From: Actinomycetota bacterium
Lineage (GTDB): Bacteria; Actinomycetota; Coriobacteriia; Anaerosomatales; JAUXNU01
Reading direction: 5' to 3'
Assembly: GCA_030682655.1 (NCBI GenBank)
Contig: JAUXNU010000028.1
Location: forward strand, 1-43,259
Length of the DNA stretch: 43,259 bases
Both the position numbers and the translations under genes were made by a program. Numbering within the stretch: the stretch's first letter is position 1; every line of letters begins with the position of its first letter. This document shows, piece after piece, positions 29,163 through 38,577 of this stretch. The notes below the pieces were generated by a model, which saw only the letters and a list, made by a program, of their open reading frames with translations, did no database searches and was not told the DNA's origin.

Positions 29163-31136
29163 GTGCTCGTTCCCATGGCAAAGGTAGAGATTATCGGCCC
29201 GAAGAACCTGTTCTTCGACGTCGTTAGTCTTGTACACGAGCAAGGCAAGCTTCATATCGAGGATCTCTCGCGGAAGATCCAGTCCGGCGAGTTGCCGCTG
29301 GATCGGATGGAGGTTTTCGAGAAGCAGCAGGGGGACAAGGAGCGCATGGATGACATGCTCATCCGCGTACGTGCGATCCTCAAGGCGCTTCACCGCGACG
29401 ATTTCAAGGTAGACACAGCTGCCAAGCGAGCCGAGTACGATCGCCTCTACGACCTCGACGCCGATGAGCTCGCCGTTGAGATATCCGGAGTCATCGGAGA
29501 GGTCGAAGACCGCACGGCGGCCCTGGCAACGAGTCACACCGCCATCGAGTCCGAGCTCTCGTTGCTCGCCCGGTACGAGCCGATTCTTCACAAGATCCAG
29601 CCTCTGGCCAAGCAGATCGTGACCACCGGCAACTACGAATCGGTGGCCCTCCTCGTTGAGCGCCGCTACAAGGCCGCTCTCGAGCAGCTCAAGGAGGAGC
29701 TCGACAAGCTCACCAAGAAGCAGTGCGAGATCGTGTCCACCGATGTCGATGAGGACACCACGGCGGCCATCGTCGTTTTCAACAAGAACTACTCCGAGCC
29801 GGTGCACAAGTTCCTGGCTATGGAGAATGTCAACCAGATCCGCCTCCCCAATGAGTTTGACGGCATGCCCTTCGACATGGCGTATGACACGCTGAAGGAA
29901 CGCCGCAAGGAGTTGCCGACGGACCTGGGAGAGATTTCGACAGAGCTTGAGCTGATGTCCAACAAGTGGCAGCTGAAGCTAACCACGATTCGCGACGTGC
30001 TGATCGACAAGGTCGAGCAGATCAGTGCCATTCCGATGTTCGGTCGCACTGAGTATGCGTTCGTCGTTACGGGCTGGATGCCCGTTGCAGAAGTCGGCGC
30101 ATTGCGGAGGATGGTCACCGAGAAATGGCGCGACGACGTGATCATCGAGCAGACCGCGATCCGCGAAGAGGAGTACGCGGAGACGCCGGTCGCGCTCAAG
30201 AATGCGAAGGCTCTCGAGCCCTTCCAGTTCCTCCTGGGCGTATACGGCATGCCTCGCTACGGCACGATCGATCCGACGTGGATGCTGTTCGTCTTCTACC
30301 CCCTGTTCTTCGGCATGATCGTCGGAGACCTGGGCTACGGTCTGGTCATGCTTGGCATCGTCGTGTGGTTGCGCATGAAGTTCCGTGACAATCCGAGCAT
30401 CCAGCTGGCCACGTCGATTCTCGGACCGGCCGCCACCATGGTGCTCGCGTTCGGCATCCTATACGCGGAGTTCTTCGGTGATCTGCTCGGTCACTATCTG
30501 GGCTGGGTGGAGAACATCAAGGTTGCGGGGATCGCTTTGCCGTTCCACAGGACGGTGCTCGTCAAGGAGTTCATGTACATCGCCGTCGCGGTTGGTGTCG
30601 TGCATGTGCTCTTCGGCCTGGTGCTTGGCGTTGTCAATGCCGTGAAGATGAAGCACAAGAAGCACCTGTACGAGAAGGGCGGCATCCTCACACTCATCCT
30701 GGCCATACTCATTGCGGTCGGCCTGGGCATGTCCGCAGGTGTGCTCGGCGAATTGGCGACATGGGGTCAGCTCATATTCGCGGCTATCGCATTCGGCGGC
30801 TTCATCTTCGCGATACGTGGCGGCGGCGTCATGGGTGCTATTGAGACACTCGAGGCATTCACAGGCATGGCGAGCTACATACGTATCATGGCGGTCGGCC
30901 TGGCCGGCGCGATCTTCGCGGACGCGATCAACAAGATCGTCGCGAGCACCGGCAATATCGCCCTTGCTGCGATCATCGCCATCCTGCTTCACGGGCTGAA
31001 CTTCATCATCTGCGCGTTCAGCCCCGCCATTCATGCTTTGCGTCTCAACTTCCTGGAGTTCTTTGGGAAGTTCTACGAGACTGGCAAGCAGCAGTACAAG
31101 CCATTCACGAAAACCGGAGGTGAAAAGAGCGCATGA
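29163..31136 (+). CDS. ntpI: V/A-type ATPase subunit I
   Basis: Subunit I is the membrane stator that forms the ion half-channels with the K ring. The product has a cytoplasmic half (residues 1 to about 370) with long helices and a C-terminal half with seven or eight hydrophobic membrane segments, including the conserved FYPLFFGMIVGDLGYGL and TGMASYIRIMAVGLAG. Of the candidate starts 29154, 29163 and 29175, the GTG at 29163 is best spaced from GAGGGGGG (29147-29153) and gives 657 residues. Its stop overlaps ntpK by 4 nt. Confidence 0.92.
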   Translation: MLVPMAKVEIIGPKNLFFDVVSLVHEQGKLHIEDLSRKIQSGELPLDRMEVFEKQQGDKERMDDMLIRVRAILKALHRDDFKVDTAAKRAEYDRLYDLDADELAVEISGVIGEVEDRTAALATSHTAIESELSLLARYEPILHKIQPLAKQIVTTGNYESVALLVERRYKAALEQLKEELDKLTKKQCEIVSTDVDEDTTAAIVVFNKNYSEPVHKFLAMENVNQIRLPNEFDGMPFDMAYDTLKERRKELPTDLGEISTELELMSNKWQLKLTTIRDVLIDKVEQISAIPMFGRTEYAFVVTGWMPVAEVGALRRMVTEKWRDDVIIEQTAIREEEYAETPVALKNAKALEPFQFLLGVYGMPRYGTIDPTWMLFVFYPLFFGMIVGDLGYGLVMLGIVVWLRMKFRDNPSIQLATSILGPAATMVLAFGILYAEFFGDLLGHYLGWVENIKVAGIALPFHRTVLVKEFMYIAVAVGVVHVLFGLVLGVVNAVKMKHKKHLYEKGGILTLILAILIAVGLGMSAGVLGELATWGQLIFAAIAFGGFIFAIRGGGVMGAIETLEAFTGMASYIRIMAVGLAGAIFADAINKIVASTGNIALAAIIAILLHGLNFIICAFSPAIHALRLNFLEFFGKFYETGKQQYKPFTKTGGEKSA

Positions 31137-31459
31137 TCAAGAATCGGCTCGCAAGGTGGGTGTTTGGCAGCACATTCGTGCTGACCATGCTGATCCCCGC
31201 AATCGCTCTGGCAGAGGAAGCTGCCGCAGCGGCGCCCGCGGATTGGCAGACGAACGTCGGCAGGGCTCTTGCCGCAGGTCTGGCTATGGGTCTGTCCGCT
31301 CTGGGTGCAGGCTATGCGCAGGCCAAGATCGGCTCCGCTGGCGCAGGAACACTCGCTGAGCGCCCTGAGGTTGCAATCTGGATCATCACGCTCCAGGCGC
31401 TTCCGGAGATTATCGTTCTGCTCGGTTTCGTTTCCGCGATCATGATTAGCGGCGGCTAG
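31133..31459 (+). CDS. ntpK: V/A-type ATPase rotor ring subunit K (c-subunit)
   Basis: The rotor-ring proteolipid. The 108-residue product has a hydrophobic leader with Ala-rich, Glu-containing end (residues 1-35, resembling a cleavable signal, similar to that described for Thermus), then one helical hairpin: helix 1 about 43-68 (GLAMGLSALGAGYAQAKIG) and helix 2 about 80-106 with the ion-binding glutamate E92 in LQALPEIIVL. It is thus a single-hairpin ring subunit. E92 is followed by Ile rather than Thr or Ser, which hints at proton rather than sodium coupling, but this is inference only. Confidence 0.92.
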   Translation: MIKNRLARWVFGSTFVLTMLIPAIALAEEAAAAAPADWQTNVGRALAAGLAMGLSALGAGYAQAKIGSAGAGTLAERPEVAIWIITLQALPEIIVLLGFVSAIMISGG

Positions 31460-31506
31460 CAGATTACGCCGCACTCGAATCGCGAACCGCGGAAGGAACC
31501 GTACAC

Positions 31507-32085
31507 ATGGCACTTGAAGATATCTTCAGAGCGCTTGAGGTGCAGGCTGATCAGGAGTGCGACCAGATAGTGGGGAGCGCCCGGGACCAGGCTGACGCCA
31601 TCATTAGCGAGGCGGGCGATCAGGCGGAAGCGATACGCGAAGGCCGGATCGAAGATGCCGAGCGTGTCACGCGCCAGAAGGCGATGCAGTCGGTCAATGC
31701 CGCTAAGCTCGAGAGCAAGAAGCGCGTGGCGGCCGTCAAGCAGCAGGCCGTGGCAGACGCCTTCAAGGCGGCGCTGGAAGAGCTGGGCAAGGTCCGTTCT
31801 TCGAGCAACTACGCGGCGATTCTTCGCGCGCTCGTCGAGGAGGCGGCCGCCGGTGTCGAAGGAGAGCTCGATGCGCTCGTCGATCCGGCAGACGCCGGGA
31901 TTGCCGCTTCGACGTTCGCCGATCTGGGCATCAATGCCGAGATCAAGTCCGAGATCACGTCCTCGGGTGGCGTCATCATTCGCATGGCGGAAGGCCGGAT
32001 CATGCGCCGCAATACCCTCGAGGATCGGCTCGAGAAGGTTGAGCCATCCATACAGTCCGATGTCGCGGAGATTCTGTTCTCATGA
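31507..32085 (+). CDS. ntpE: V/A-type ATPase subunit E
   Basis: Peripheral stalk subunit that joins subunit G/F. The 192-residue product has a long charged helical N-terminal half (about residues 1-100) and a small globular C-terminal domain ending in VEPSIQSDVAEILF, as in the family. The stop overlaps the ATG of ntpC by 4 nt. Length is typical. Confidence 0.88.
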   Translation: MALEDIFRALEVQADQECDQIVGSARDQADAIISEAGDQAEAIREGRIEDAERVTRQKAMQSVNAAKLESKKRVAAVKQQAVADAFKAALEELGKVRSSSNYAAILRALVEEAAAGVEGELDALVDPADAGIAASTFADLGINAEIKSEITSSGGVIIRMAEGRIMRRNTLEDRLEKVEPSIQSDVAEILFS

Positions 32086-33176
32086 GTTCTGGCGCATCCA
32101 CAACCCGCAAAGCGTCCCCTGGCGGCAAGGACTACGGGTACTCGAACGCCCGCATTCGCGGAATGAAGTCGCGGCTGCTTGATCGAGTATTCCTGGACAG
32201 CCTGATTGCGGCTCCAGAGATCGGCAACCTGATTCAGGACCTGTCCGACACGGAGTACGGACCAGATCTTGAAGAGGCCCTCATCCGCGGGCGGGACGCG
32301 GCTGCGGTCGACGAGGCGCTCAAGAACAACATGGTGCGTACGTTCCGGAAAGTCTTCGGCTTCCTGAATGAGGAGGCAGCGTACATTCTGGCAACGCTGC
32401 TTGGCAGGTGGGACGTCTTCAACATCAAGACGATCCTGCGTGGCAAGCACATGCAGTTGAGCACCGCGGAGATCAACGAGGGGCTGCTGCCTGCCGGCTA
32501 CCTGACGCAGATCGATCTTGAGGCGCTATCGTCGATGGGGGACATCCGCGGAGTCGTCGACACGGCGGCTACGTGGGGACTGCCTTTTGCGAGTGCCATG
32601 CGTGAGGGGTATGCGGAGTACATGCGCAGCGGTGAGCTTGCCGATCTCGAGTTGGCGATGGACCGCTATTTCACCGGCTGGGCGGCCGCTCGGCTCGTTC
32701 GTCGCAGCAACAACGTCCAGATGGCGAAGCGCCTACTGGGCATCCAGGTAGATATCCTGAACCTCGTGATGGTGTTCCGTCTGCAGAAGGCGGACATGGA
32801 GTCCGTCAACGTCGAGACGTTCTTCCTCGAGGGCGGGCGGGACGTGGGCAAGGAGCTCTATCGGGAGCTGGGTCATATGTCCGACATCGACGAAGTGCTC
32901 GACCGGTTGCGCGGCACGCCGTACGGCAAGACACTGGACGACGTGTCGCTTCACTATTTGGAGACGAACACCATTGCGGTGTTCGAGCGTGCGCTCGAAG
33001 ACTACCTCGTGCGCAAGGCGCTGACATACGGAACAGGGGATCCGCTAGGGATCGGGGTCGTAATCGCCTACTTGTGGGCGAAGCAGAACGAGATCACGAA
33101 CCTGCGGATCATCGTGAAGGGCAAGTCGGTTGGCATGCCCGTGGACCGTGTGAGGGGAGAGCTGATCCTTGTATAA
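32082..33176 (+). CDS. ntpC: V/A-type ATPase subunit C (d-like)
   Basis: Central subunit linking the rotor ring to the DF shaft. The 364-residue product has the family pattern YSNARIRGMKSRLLD near residues 23-37 and the later EITNLRIIVKGKSVGMP C-terminal segment. It is some 20-30 residues longer than many homologues because of a Ser/Lys-rich N-terminal extension of about 20 residues. Overlaps ntpE by 4 nt and ntpG by 8 nt. Confidence 0.9.
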   Translation: MSSGASTTRKASPGGKDYGYSNARIRGMKSRLLDRVFLDSLIAAPEIGNLIQDLSDTEYGPDLEEALIRGRDAAAVDEALKNNMVRTFRKVFGFLNEEAAYILATLLGRWDVFNIKTILRGKHMQLSTAEINEGLLPAGYLTQIDLEALSSMGDIRGVVDTAATWGLPFASAMREGYAEYMRSGELADLELAMDRYFTGWAAARLVRRSNNVQMAKRLLGIQVDILNLVMVFRLQKADMESVNVETFFLEGGRDVGKELYRELGHMSDIDEVLDRLRGTPYGKTLDDVSLHYLETNTIAVFERALEDYLVRKALTYGTGDPLGIGVVIAYLWAKQNEITNLRIIVKGKSVGMPVDRVRGELILV

Positions 33177-33501
33177 GCTCGTAGTCCTCACAGACTCGGA
33201 CACCGCCGATGGATTCCGCCTGGCAGGGGTGGATGTTGAAGTCGCCGACTCAAGTGATCTTGCGCGCAAGAAGCTCAGCGCGCTTATCGACGATGAGTCG
33301 AGCGGCATCATCGCCGTGAACGAGCGCATGATGGCTGTGATAGACGAACGCACACAGCGAAAGATCGATTCTATCTATCGACCCATCGTCATCTCGCTCC
33401 CGATCCGGGAGAAGCTCGAGGTCGGCGAGGATCACCGGGCGTACCTGTCGCGCCTGATCAGGAGAGCGATAGGCTTTGACATCACTCTGAGGCGAGGCTG
33501 A
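33169..33501 (+). CDS. ntpG: V/A-type ATPase subunit F (NtpG/AtpF)
   Basis: Regulatory rotor-shaft subunit that binds subunit D. The 110-residue product starts with TTG as [23 protein letters not shown], typical of the family, and has the [13 protein letters not shown] segment. A GAGGGGA site lies upstream inside ntpC. Called G in Enterococcus and F in other systems. It begins within the end of ntpC and is 4 nt from ntpA. Confidence 0.88.
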   Translation: MYKLVVLTDSDTADGFRLAGVDVEVADSSDLARKKLSALIDDESSGIIAVNERMMAVIDERTQRKIDSIYRPIVISLPIREKLEVGEDHRAYLSRLIRRAIGFDITLRRG

Positions 33502-33505
33502 TCTG

Positions 33506-35254
33506 ATGATTGTCGGGACCATTGCAAGAATCACAGGACCGGTCGTCACCGCTGGCGGTATGACCGGCGCGAAGATGTACGACGTCGTGCGCGTCGGCCA
33601 GGACGGCCTCATGGGTGAGGTCATTCGCCTGGAGGGCGACCGCGCGACGATTCAGGTGTACGAAGACACCTCGGGCTTGATGGTAGGTGCCCTGGTCGAG
33701 TCGACCGACGCTCCGCTGATGGTGGAGCTGGGTCCGGGGCTGCTGTCGTCCATCTACGATGGCGTGCAGCGTCCGCTGCCTGTCATCGCGGAGTCAGGCG
33801 ACTTCATCGAGCGCGGTACCGTTGCGTCCGCGCTCGATCGCACGAAGAAGTGGCACTTCACGCCTACCGTTACTGCGGGCACGGACGTGGGACCAGGCGA
33901 GATCCTGGGTACGGTGCCCGAGGGGCAAACGGTCATCCATAGCGTGATGGTGCCGCCGAAGATATCCGGGATCATCGCCTCCATCAAGTCGGAGGGCGAC
34001 TACAACGTCGACGAGGTCATAGCGACCCTCGCTGACGGCACGGAGCTCAAGATGTCGCAGTGGTGGCCTGTTCGCCAAGGCCGCCCGTATGCGCGCAAGC
34101 TCGATCCGGGGACGCCGTTCCTGACTGGGATGCGGATCCTTGACACGTTCTTCCCGATTGCCCAGGGTGGCAACGCCATCATCCCTGGCGGTTTCGGAAC
34201 GGGCAAGACGGTCACTCAGCAGTCCTTGGCCAAGTGGGCGGACGTGGACATCATCGTCTACGTCGGCTGCGGCGAGCGCGGCAACGAGATGACGGAGGTT
34301 CTCACCGAGTTCCCCGAACTCGAGGACCCCAAGACGGGCGCTCCGCTCATGGATCGCACCGTGCTCGTCGCCAACACGTCGAACATGCCGGTTGCCGCGC
34401 GCGAGGCGTCTATCTACGTCGGCGCCACTCTCGCTGAGTACTACCGGGACATGGGTTACAGCGTCGCGATGATGGCGGATTCAACCTCTCGCTGGGGCGA
34501 GGCCCTTCGCGAGGTGTCGGGGCGACTCGAAGAGATGCCTGGAGAGGAAGGCTACCCGGCCTACCTTGCTACGCGACTTGCGGCCTTCTACGAGCGTTCG
34601 GGCCGCGTGCAGGCGCTCGGTTCCGACGAGCGAGTCGGATCCGTCACCATGGTCGGCGCAGTCTCACCGGCCGGCGGTGACATGTCCGAACCGATGACGC
34701 AGAACTCACTCCGGGTTACCGGTGCGTTCTGGGCGCTCGACACGTCGCTTGCGCACAGGCGTCACTTCCCGGCCATTTCCTGGACGAAGTCCTACACGCT
34801 CTATACCGCGCAGATTCGGCCCTGGTTCGAGGCCAACGTTGCCGAGGACTGGCAGCCGATCCGCGAACGCGCGATGTTCATCCTCCAGAAGGAGACGGAG
34901 CTTCAGGAAATCGTGCAGCTCGTTGGTCCGGACGCACTGCCGGAATCAGAGAAGATCATTCTGGAAGTCGCGCGCATGCTGCGCGAGGACTTCCTGCAGC
35001 AGTTCGCGTTCGACGAGGTCGACGCCTACTGCCCGCCCAAGAAGCAGTTCATGATGCTCAAGACGATCATGGCGTTCCACGATGCAGCGAACGCCGCACT
35101 CAACCGCGGCGTCTCCCTGCGCCAGATCCTCGAGCTGCCGATCAAGGACGAGATAGCGGGCATCAAGACCACGCCGCACGAAGAGGCATTGGAGATGATG
35201 TCTACCTTTGCCAGCAAGCTCGCCGAAGACATCGCAGGGATCGAGGTGTACTAA
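33506..35254 (+). CDS. ntpA: V/A-type ATPase catalytic subunit A
   Basis: Nucleotide-hydrolysing or -synthesising subunit of the A3B3 head. The 582-residue product has the P-loop GGFGTGKT at residues 228-235, a characteristic non-homologous insert before it (about 110-190), and the conserved [12 protein letters not shown] and [14 protein letters not shown] blocks. ATG start 4 nt after ntpG. Its stop directly abuts the GTG of ntpB. Also named atpA. Confidence 0.97.
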   Translation: MIVGTIARITGPVVTAGGMTGAKMYDVVRVGQDGLMGEVIRLEGDRATIQVYEDTSGLMVGALVESTDAPLMVELGPGLLSSIYDGVQRPLPVIAESGDFIERGTVASALDRTKKWHFTPTVTAGTDVGPGEILGTVPEGQTVIHSVMVPPKISGIIASIKSEGDYNVDEVIATLADGTELKMSQWWPVRQGRPYARKLDPGTPFLTGMRILDTFFPIAQGGNAIIPGGFGTGKTVTQQSLAKWADVDIIVYVGCGERGNEMTEVLTEFPELEDPKTGAPLMDRTVLVANTSNMPVAAREASIYVGATLAEYYRDMGYSVAMMADSTSRWGEALREVSGRLEEMPGEEGYPAYLATRLAAFYERSGRVQALGSDERVGSVTMVGAVSPAGGDMSEPMTQNSLRVTGAFWALDTSLAHRRHFPAISWTKSYTLYTAQIRPWFEANVAEDWQPIRERAMFILQKETELQEIVQLVGPDALPESEKIILEVARMLREDFLQQFAFDEVDAYCPPKKQFMMLKTIMAFHDAANAALNRGVSLRQILELPIKDEIAGIKTTPHEEALEMMSTFASKLAEDIAGIEVY

Positions 35255-36685
35255 GTGGCACAGGAAACCGTGACATCCCCGGAGGAGAAGATATCTCTCG
35301 TCTCCACCGACTACCGCACGATCAGTTACGTGACAGGTCCGCTCATCTTCGTGAACAACGTGCACGGGGTTGCGTACAACGAGATGGTCGCAATCCGCAT
35401 GCCCGACAGTTCGCGCCGTAGCGGCCAGGTCCTTGAGATATCGGGTGACATCGCTGTTATCCAGGTGTTCGAGGGCACACAGGGTATCGACGTGGACGCG
35501 ACCGAGGTGCGGTTCCTGGAGGAGGTCGCGCGAATCGCGGTCTCATCGGACCTCCTTGGCCGTGTTCTGAACGGTGTCGGCAAGCCGATCGACGGCGGCG
35601 CCCCGATCATCCCCGAGGCGCGTTTGGACATCACCGGCTCGCCGATCAATCCGTACTCCCGTGAGAAGCCGGCTGACTTCATCGAGACCGGTATCTCCGC
35701 AATCGACGGACTGAACACGCTGGTGCGCGGGCAGAAGCTTCCGATCTTCTCGGGCTCCGGTCTTCCGGCCAACGAGCTTGCCGCGCAGATCATCCGGCAG
35801 GCACGCGTCAAGTCCGGCGAGGAGTTCGCCATCGTGTTCGGCGCGATGGGCATCACCCACCGCGAAGCATCCTTCTTCATGGAGCAGTTCGAGTCCACGG
35901 GTGCGCTTGAGCGCGTCGTGTTCTTCCTGAACCTGGCCGACGACCCCACGGTCGAGCGGTTGCTTACGCCCAAGTGCGCGTTGACGGTTGCCGAGTACCT
36001 GGCGTTCGAGAAGGATCTGCAGGTTCTCGTCGTTCTGTCGGACATGACGAACTACTGTGAGGCGTTGCGCGAGGTCTCCACGGCTCGCGAAGAGGTTCCG
36101 GGTCGCCGGGGCTATCCCGGCTACATGTACACGGATCTCTCGACCATCTACGAGCGCGCGGGCCGCATCAAGGGCCGTAAGGGCTCGGTCACGCAGCTGC
36201 CGATTCTCTCGATGCCGGACGACGACATCACGCACCCGATCCCGGACCTCACCGGCTACATCACCGAGGGACAGATCGTGCTCTCGCGCCATCTGCACCG
36301 CCGTGGTGTGTTCCCGCCGATCGATACCCTGCCGTGCTTGTCGCGGCTCATGAACCTGGGTATCGGCGAAGGCAAGACACGCGAAGACCACCGCGCCGTC
36401 GCGAACCAGCTCTACGCCGCCTACGCTCAAGGACGCGACCTGCGCAAGCTCGTCGCGATCGTCGGCGAGGAAGCACTGTCCGAGACGGACCGCCGCTACC
36501 TGCGCTTTGCAGATGATTTCGAGTCTCGCATCGTGGGACAGGGCAACGAGGGTCGCTCGATCGAGGAGACGCTGGCAATCAGCTGGGAGCTCATGGCGGG
36601 TCTGCCGATGGGCGAACTGAAGCGAGTCAGAGACTTCATTCCCAAATACCACCCGAACGCCGCTGATCAATCCGGGGACATCTAG
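35255..36685 (+). CDS. ntpB: V/A-type ATPase non-catalytic subunit B
   Basis: The non-catalytic partner of subunit A. The 476-residue product lacks a functional Walker A motif, having [15 protein letters not shown] in its place, as expected for subunit [15 protein letters not shown] and [21 protein letters not shown] are conserved family blocks. GTG start directly follows the stop of ntpA. 8 nt before ntpD. Confidence 0.96.
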   Translation: MAQETVTSPEEKISLVSTDYRTISYVTGPLIFVNNVHGVAYNEMVAIRMPDSSRRSGQVLEISGDIAVIQVFEGTQGIDVDATEVRFLEEVARIAVSSDLLGRVLNGVGKPIDGGAPIIPEARLDITGSPINPYSREKPADFIETGISAIDGLNTLVRGQKLPIFSGSGLPANELAAQIIRQARVKSGEEFAIVFGAMGITHREASFFMEQFESTGALERVVFFLNLADDPTVERLLTPKCALTVAEYLAFEKDLQVLVVLSDMTNYCEALREVSTAREEVPGRRGYPGYMYTDLSTIYERAGRIKGRKGSVTQLPILSMPDDDITHPIPDLTGYITEGQIVLSRHLHRRGVFPPIDTLPCLSRLMNLGIGEGKTREDHRAVANQLYAAYAQGRDLRKLVAIVGEEALSETDRRYLRFADDFESRIVGQGNEGRSIEETLAISWELMAGLPMGELKRVRDFIPKYHPNAADQSGDI

Positions 36686-36693
36686 GGGGTCTC

Positions 36694-37344
36694 ATGGAGG
36701 AAGTCCGGCCAACACGGTCAGAGCTACTCGAACGCAGATCGCAGATTCAGCTTGCGCAGCAGGGCATGGACCTGCTCAAGCAGAAGCGCGATGCGCTTCT
36801 CATCGAGTTCATGGGAGTCATGGACGAGACGCTGCGTCTGTCTGAGTCGCTCCAGAAGTCGGTGTCCGAGGCGCAGTACTCGCTTGCGGTTGCCAAGGCC
36901 GTCGATGGCACGGTCGCGCTGCGATCTGCGGGCATGGCCACGAAGGGCGAGATCGTCGTGGACATGACCGGTACGAAGATCATGGGCGTGTCGGTCCCGG
37001 TGGTCACGAAGGGTGAGAGCCCGATCAAGTCATCGTTCACCCGAGGCTACTCGGTCACCGGTGTGTCTTCACGAGTTGACGAGACTGCCGACAAGTTCGA
37101 GCGCATTCTGGATGTCATCATCGAGTACGCGGATATCGAGACGAGACTTAAGCGACTGGGCGAAGAGATCCAGAAGACGAACCGTCGCGTGAACGCGCTC
37201 GAACAGGTCACCGTCCCGCAGCTGAGAGAGCAGGTGGCCTACATCCGACAGACGCTCGACGAACGCGCACGAGAGGATCTGTTCAGGCTCAAGAAGGTCA
37301 AAGCGAAGATCGAGCGCAAGAAGGCCGAACGACAGGCCATCTAG
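36694..37344 (+). CDS. ntpD: V/A-type ATPase subunit D
   Basis: Central rotor shaft that inserts into the A3B3 head. The 216-residue product starts with RPTRSELLERRSQIQLAQQG, followed by long N- and C-terminal helices that would form the coiled coil (about 1-75 and 140-205), and ends in a basic KKVKAKIERKKAERQ tail. Last gene of the operon. A structured RNA region and terminator-like hairpin follow. Confidence 0.94.
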   Translation: MEEVRPTRSELLERRSQIQLAQQGMDLLKQKRDALLIEFMGVMDETLRLSESLQKSVSEAQYSLAVAKAVDGTVALRSAGMATKGEIVVDMTGTKIMGVSVPVVTKGESPIKSSFTRGYSVTGVSSRVDETADKFERILDVIIEYADIETRLKRLGEEIQKTNRRVNALEQVTVPQLREQVAYIRQTLDERAREDLFRLKKVKAKIERKKAERQAI

Positions 37345-37372
37345 ACTGGTTCCCGCGCCGGAACGGAGCGGG

Positions 37373-37521
37373 ACAGGTCGCTTGTGCTGGAAATGTGGGG
37401 CGGTGTCGCCAACCGGGGGGTGTCAGATACCGCCCCACAAGCTTGCCCCGAATCAGGGGTTGCGAATCTGGAGCACCCGGCATGAGCCGGGTGGGAGCCC
37501 GGTCAGCAATGTGGAACCTGT
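37373..37521 (+). ncRNA. Candidate structured RNA of unknown class after ntpD
   Basis: Strong, nested complementarity fills the 261-nt gap after ntpD. ACAGGT (37373-37378) pairs with ACCTGT (37516-37521), and TGCTGG (37385-37390) with TCAGCA (37503-37508). Enclosed are three hairpins: a perfect 11-bp stem TGTGGGGCGGT (37394-37404) with ACCGCCCCACA (37429-37439), CCCC/GGGG at 37446-37459, and a perfect 8-bp stem CACCCGGC (37474-37481) with GCCGGGTG (37486-37493). The loop of the first contains CCGGG (37413-37417), which could pair with CCCGG (37498-37502) as a pseudoknot. It resembles no class I recognise. The strand is inferred from the adjacent terminator; the fold would exist on either. Confidence 0.5.
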
Positions 37522-37528
37522 GGGACAC

Positions 37529-37560
37529 GAACGCCGCCGCGCACTTGCGCGACGGCGTTC
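37529..37560 (+). terminator. Terminator-like hairpin after the structured RNA
   Basis: A 14-position stem pairs 37529-37542 with 37547-37560 around the loop ACTT, with a single C-A mismatch; the outer arms are GAACGCCG and CGGCGTTC. It lies 8 nt after the outermost stem of the RNA element and is followed by TACTTCTG, weakly T-rich. It probably ends the ATPase transcript or the RNA. Confidence 0.6.
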
Positions 37561-37605
37561 TACTTCTGCGGACACCCCCCGTGCCGCATCAGTCCTTCAC
37601 TCGAG

Positions 37606-37944
37606 CTAGCCCTTCGCGCGCACCACGCTTCCGACATCACTGAGGACGTCGACAGCGTTGCGGGAGTGCTTGCGAAGCTCCCGGCCGAAGCCGAGAATCA
37701 CCCGCAGGTCGTGCATGGACAGCAGCCCGAAACGCAGGTGCTCCCAGTCGTCCCGGGCGATGTAGGCCCACAGTTCACCGAGAACCCACTCGAGTTCCTC
37801 GATCTCGTGAGTCGTCAGCTCCTGCCAGCTGGCCTTGAGTCCCTGCCGAAGGCGCTCGGCGGCGCGTTCTACCGCCTTGGCCTTGCGTATCTGGAACGTG
37901 CGCATTCCGATATCTTCGTCGGTCACGTCAGGTCGATTGTTCAC
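37606..37944 (-). CDS. Small protein of unknown function
   Basis: A 112-residue reading frame on the minus strand that I do not recognise. The predicted protein is hydrophilic, mostly helical, rich in Glu, Arg and Leu, with Trp residues in SWQELTTHEIEELEWVLGELWAY (about residues 39-61), no signal peptide and no membrane segment. The GTG start at 37944 is preceded by a perfect AGGAGGT at an 11-nt spacing, which supports translation. It is the only minus-strand gene I accept, diverging from the nitroreductase gene. No function can be offered. Confidence 0.6.
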   Translation of the reverse strand: MNNRPDVTDEDIGMRTFQIRKAKAVERAAERLRQGLKASWQELTTHEIEELEWVLGELWAYIARDDWEHLRFGLLSMHDLRVILGFGRELRKHSRNAVDVLSDVGSVVRAKG

Positions 37945-38061
37945 TGTTCACACTCACCTCCTACGTCTCATCAGTTCGCCGCGCTGACACGCATCCCTTG
38001 TTTTAGAATGGGGCGAGACCTTCTCATAGCGCGTTCACAATCCTCTCACGAAAGGTAGTCG

Positions 38062-38577
38062 ATGGAGTTCAGCGAGGTAGTCGCCAGGCGCCGAAGTGTG
38101 CGCCACTTCAATGCAAAGCAGGCCGTTTCGGAGTCTGACGTGCGTGCGCTGCTGCTTGCCGCAACGAGCGCTCCGAGTGCCGGGAACATCCAGCCTTGGA
38201 GATTCACCGTCGTACGTAGTCTTGAGGCGCGCGAACGTCTTGCGGGCGCGCTGCACCAGCGATGGGCGACTTCGGCGCCGGTGGTGATAGTCGTCTCCGT
38301 CGATCCTCGGCCATGTTCCGCCCGCTATGGTTCGAGGGGGGAGATGCTCTACGCCATCCAGGACACAGCCGCCGCGGCGAATCACATACTGCTCGCGGCG
38401 GTGGAGCGGGGGCTCGCCTCGTGTTGGATCGGCGCGTTCGATGAGAAGGCGGTCCGCGAGGCTATCGGGGTCGGGGAACCCATCACGCCGGTAGCCGTTC
38501 TGCCGATCGGCTACTCTGCTGAGTCCGCAGGCAAGCCTGCGCGCCGCCCGCTCGAGGAAGTAACCACGTGGCTCTGA
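38062..38577 (+). CDS. Nitroreductase-family protein
   Basis: A likely FMN-dependent oxidoreductase of the nitroreductase fold. The 171-residue product has the N-terminal RRSVRHF motif (residues 10-16), [13 protein letters not shown] (about 36-48), and the C-terminal [11 protein letters not shown] and PVAVLPIGY segments that shape the flavin site in the family. It is at the short end of the family's size. The substrate is unknown. ATG has a GAAAGG site upstream, and the gene overlaps the start of the glycosylase fusion by 10 nt. Confidence 0.87.
   Translation: MEFSEVVARRRSVRHFNAKQAVSESDVRALLLAATSAPSAGNIQPWRFTVVRSLEARERLAGALHQRWATSAPVVIVVSVDPRPCSARYGSRGEMLYAIQDTAAAANHILLAAVERGLASCWIGAFDEKAVREAIGVGEPITPVAVLPIGYSAESAGKPARRPLEEVTTWL

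Noticed and set aside
37486-37530. Possible T-box, SRP RNA or 6S RNA
   Set aside because: GGGTGG recalls a T-box and GGTCAG recalls SRP RNA, but the tRNA-binding features, the GGAA tetraloop with its partner AGCAG, and the single long 6S-like hairpin are missing.
37382-37643. Two short plus-strand open frames of 75 and 82 residues after ntpD
   Set aside because: They lie inside the folded RNA region and terminator hairpin, and their translation is rich in Arg, Pro and Gly without domain features.
37981-38009. Promoter with CTGACA and TAGAAT ahead of the nitroreductase
   Set aside because: The boxes look good singly, but the spacer is only 14 nt, below the workable range for the main sigma factor.
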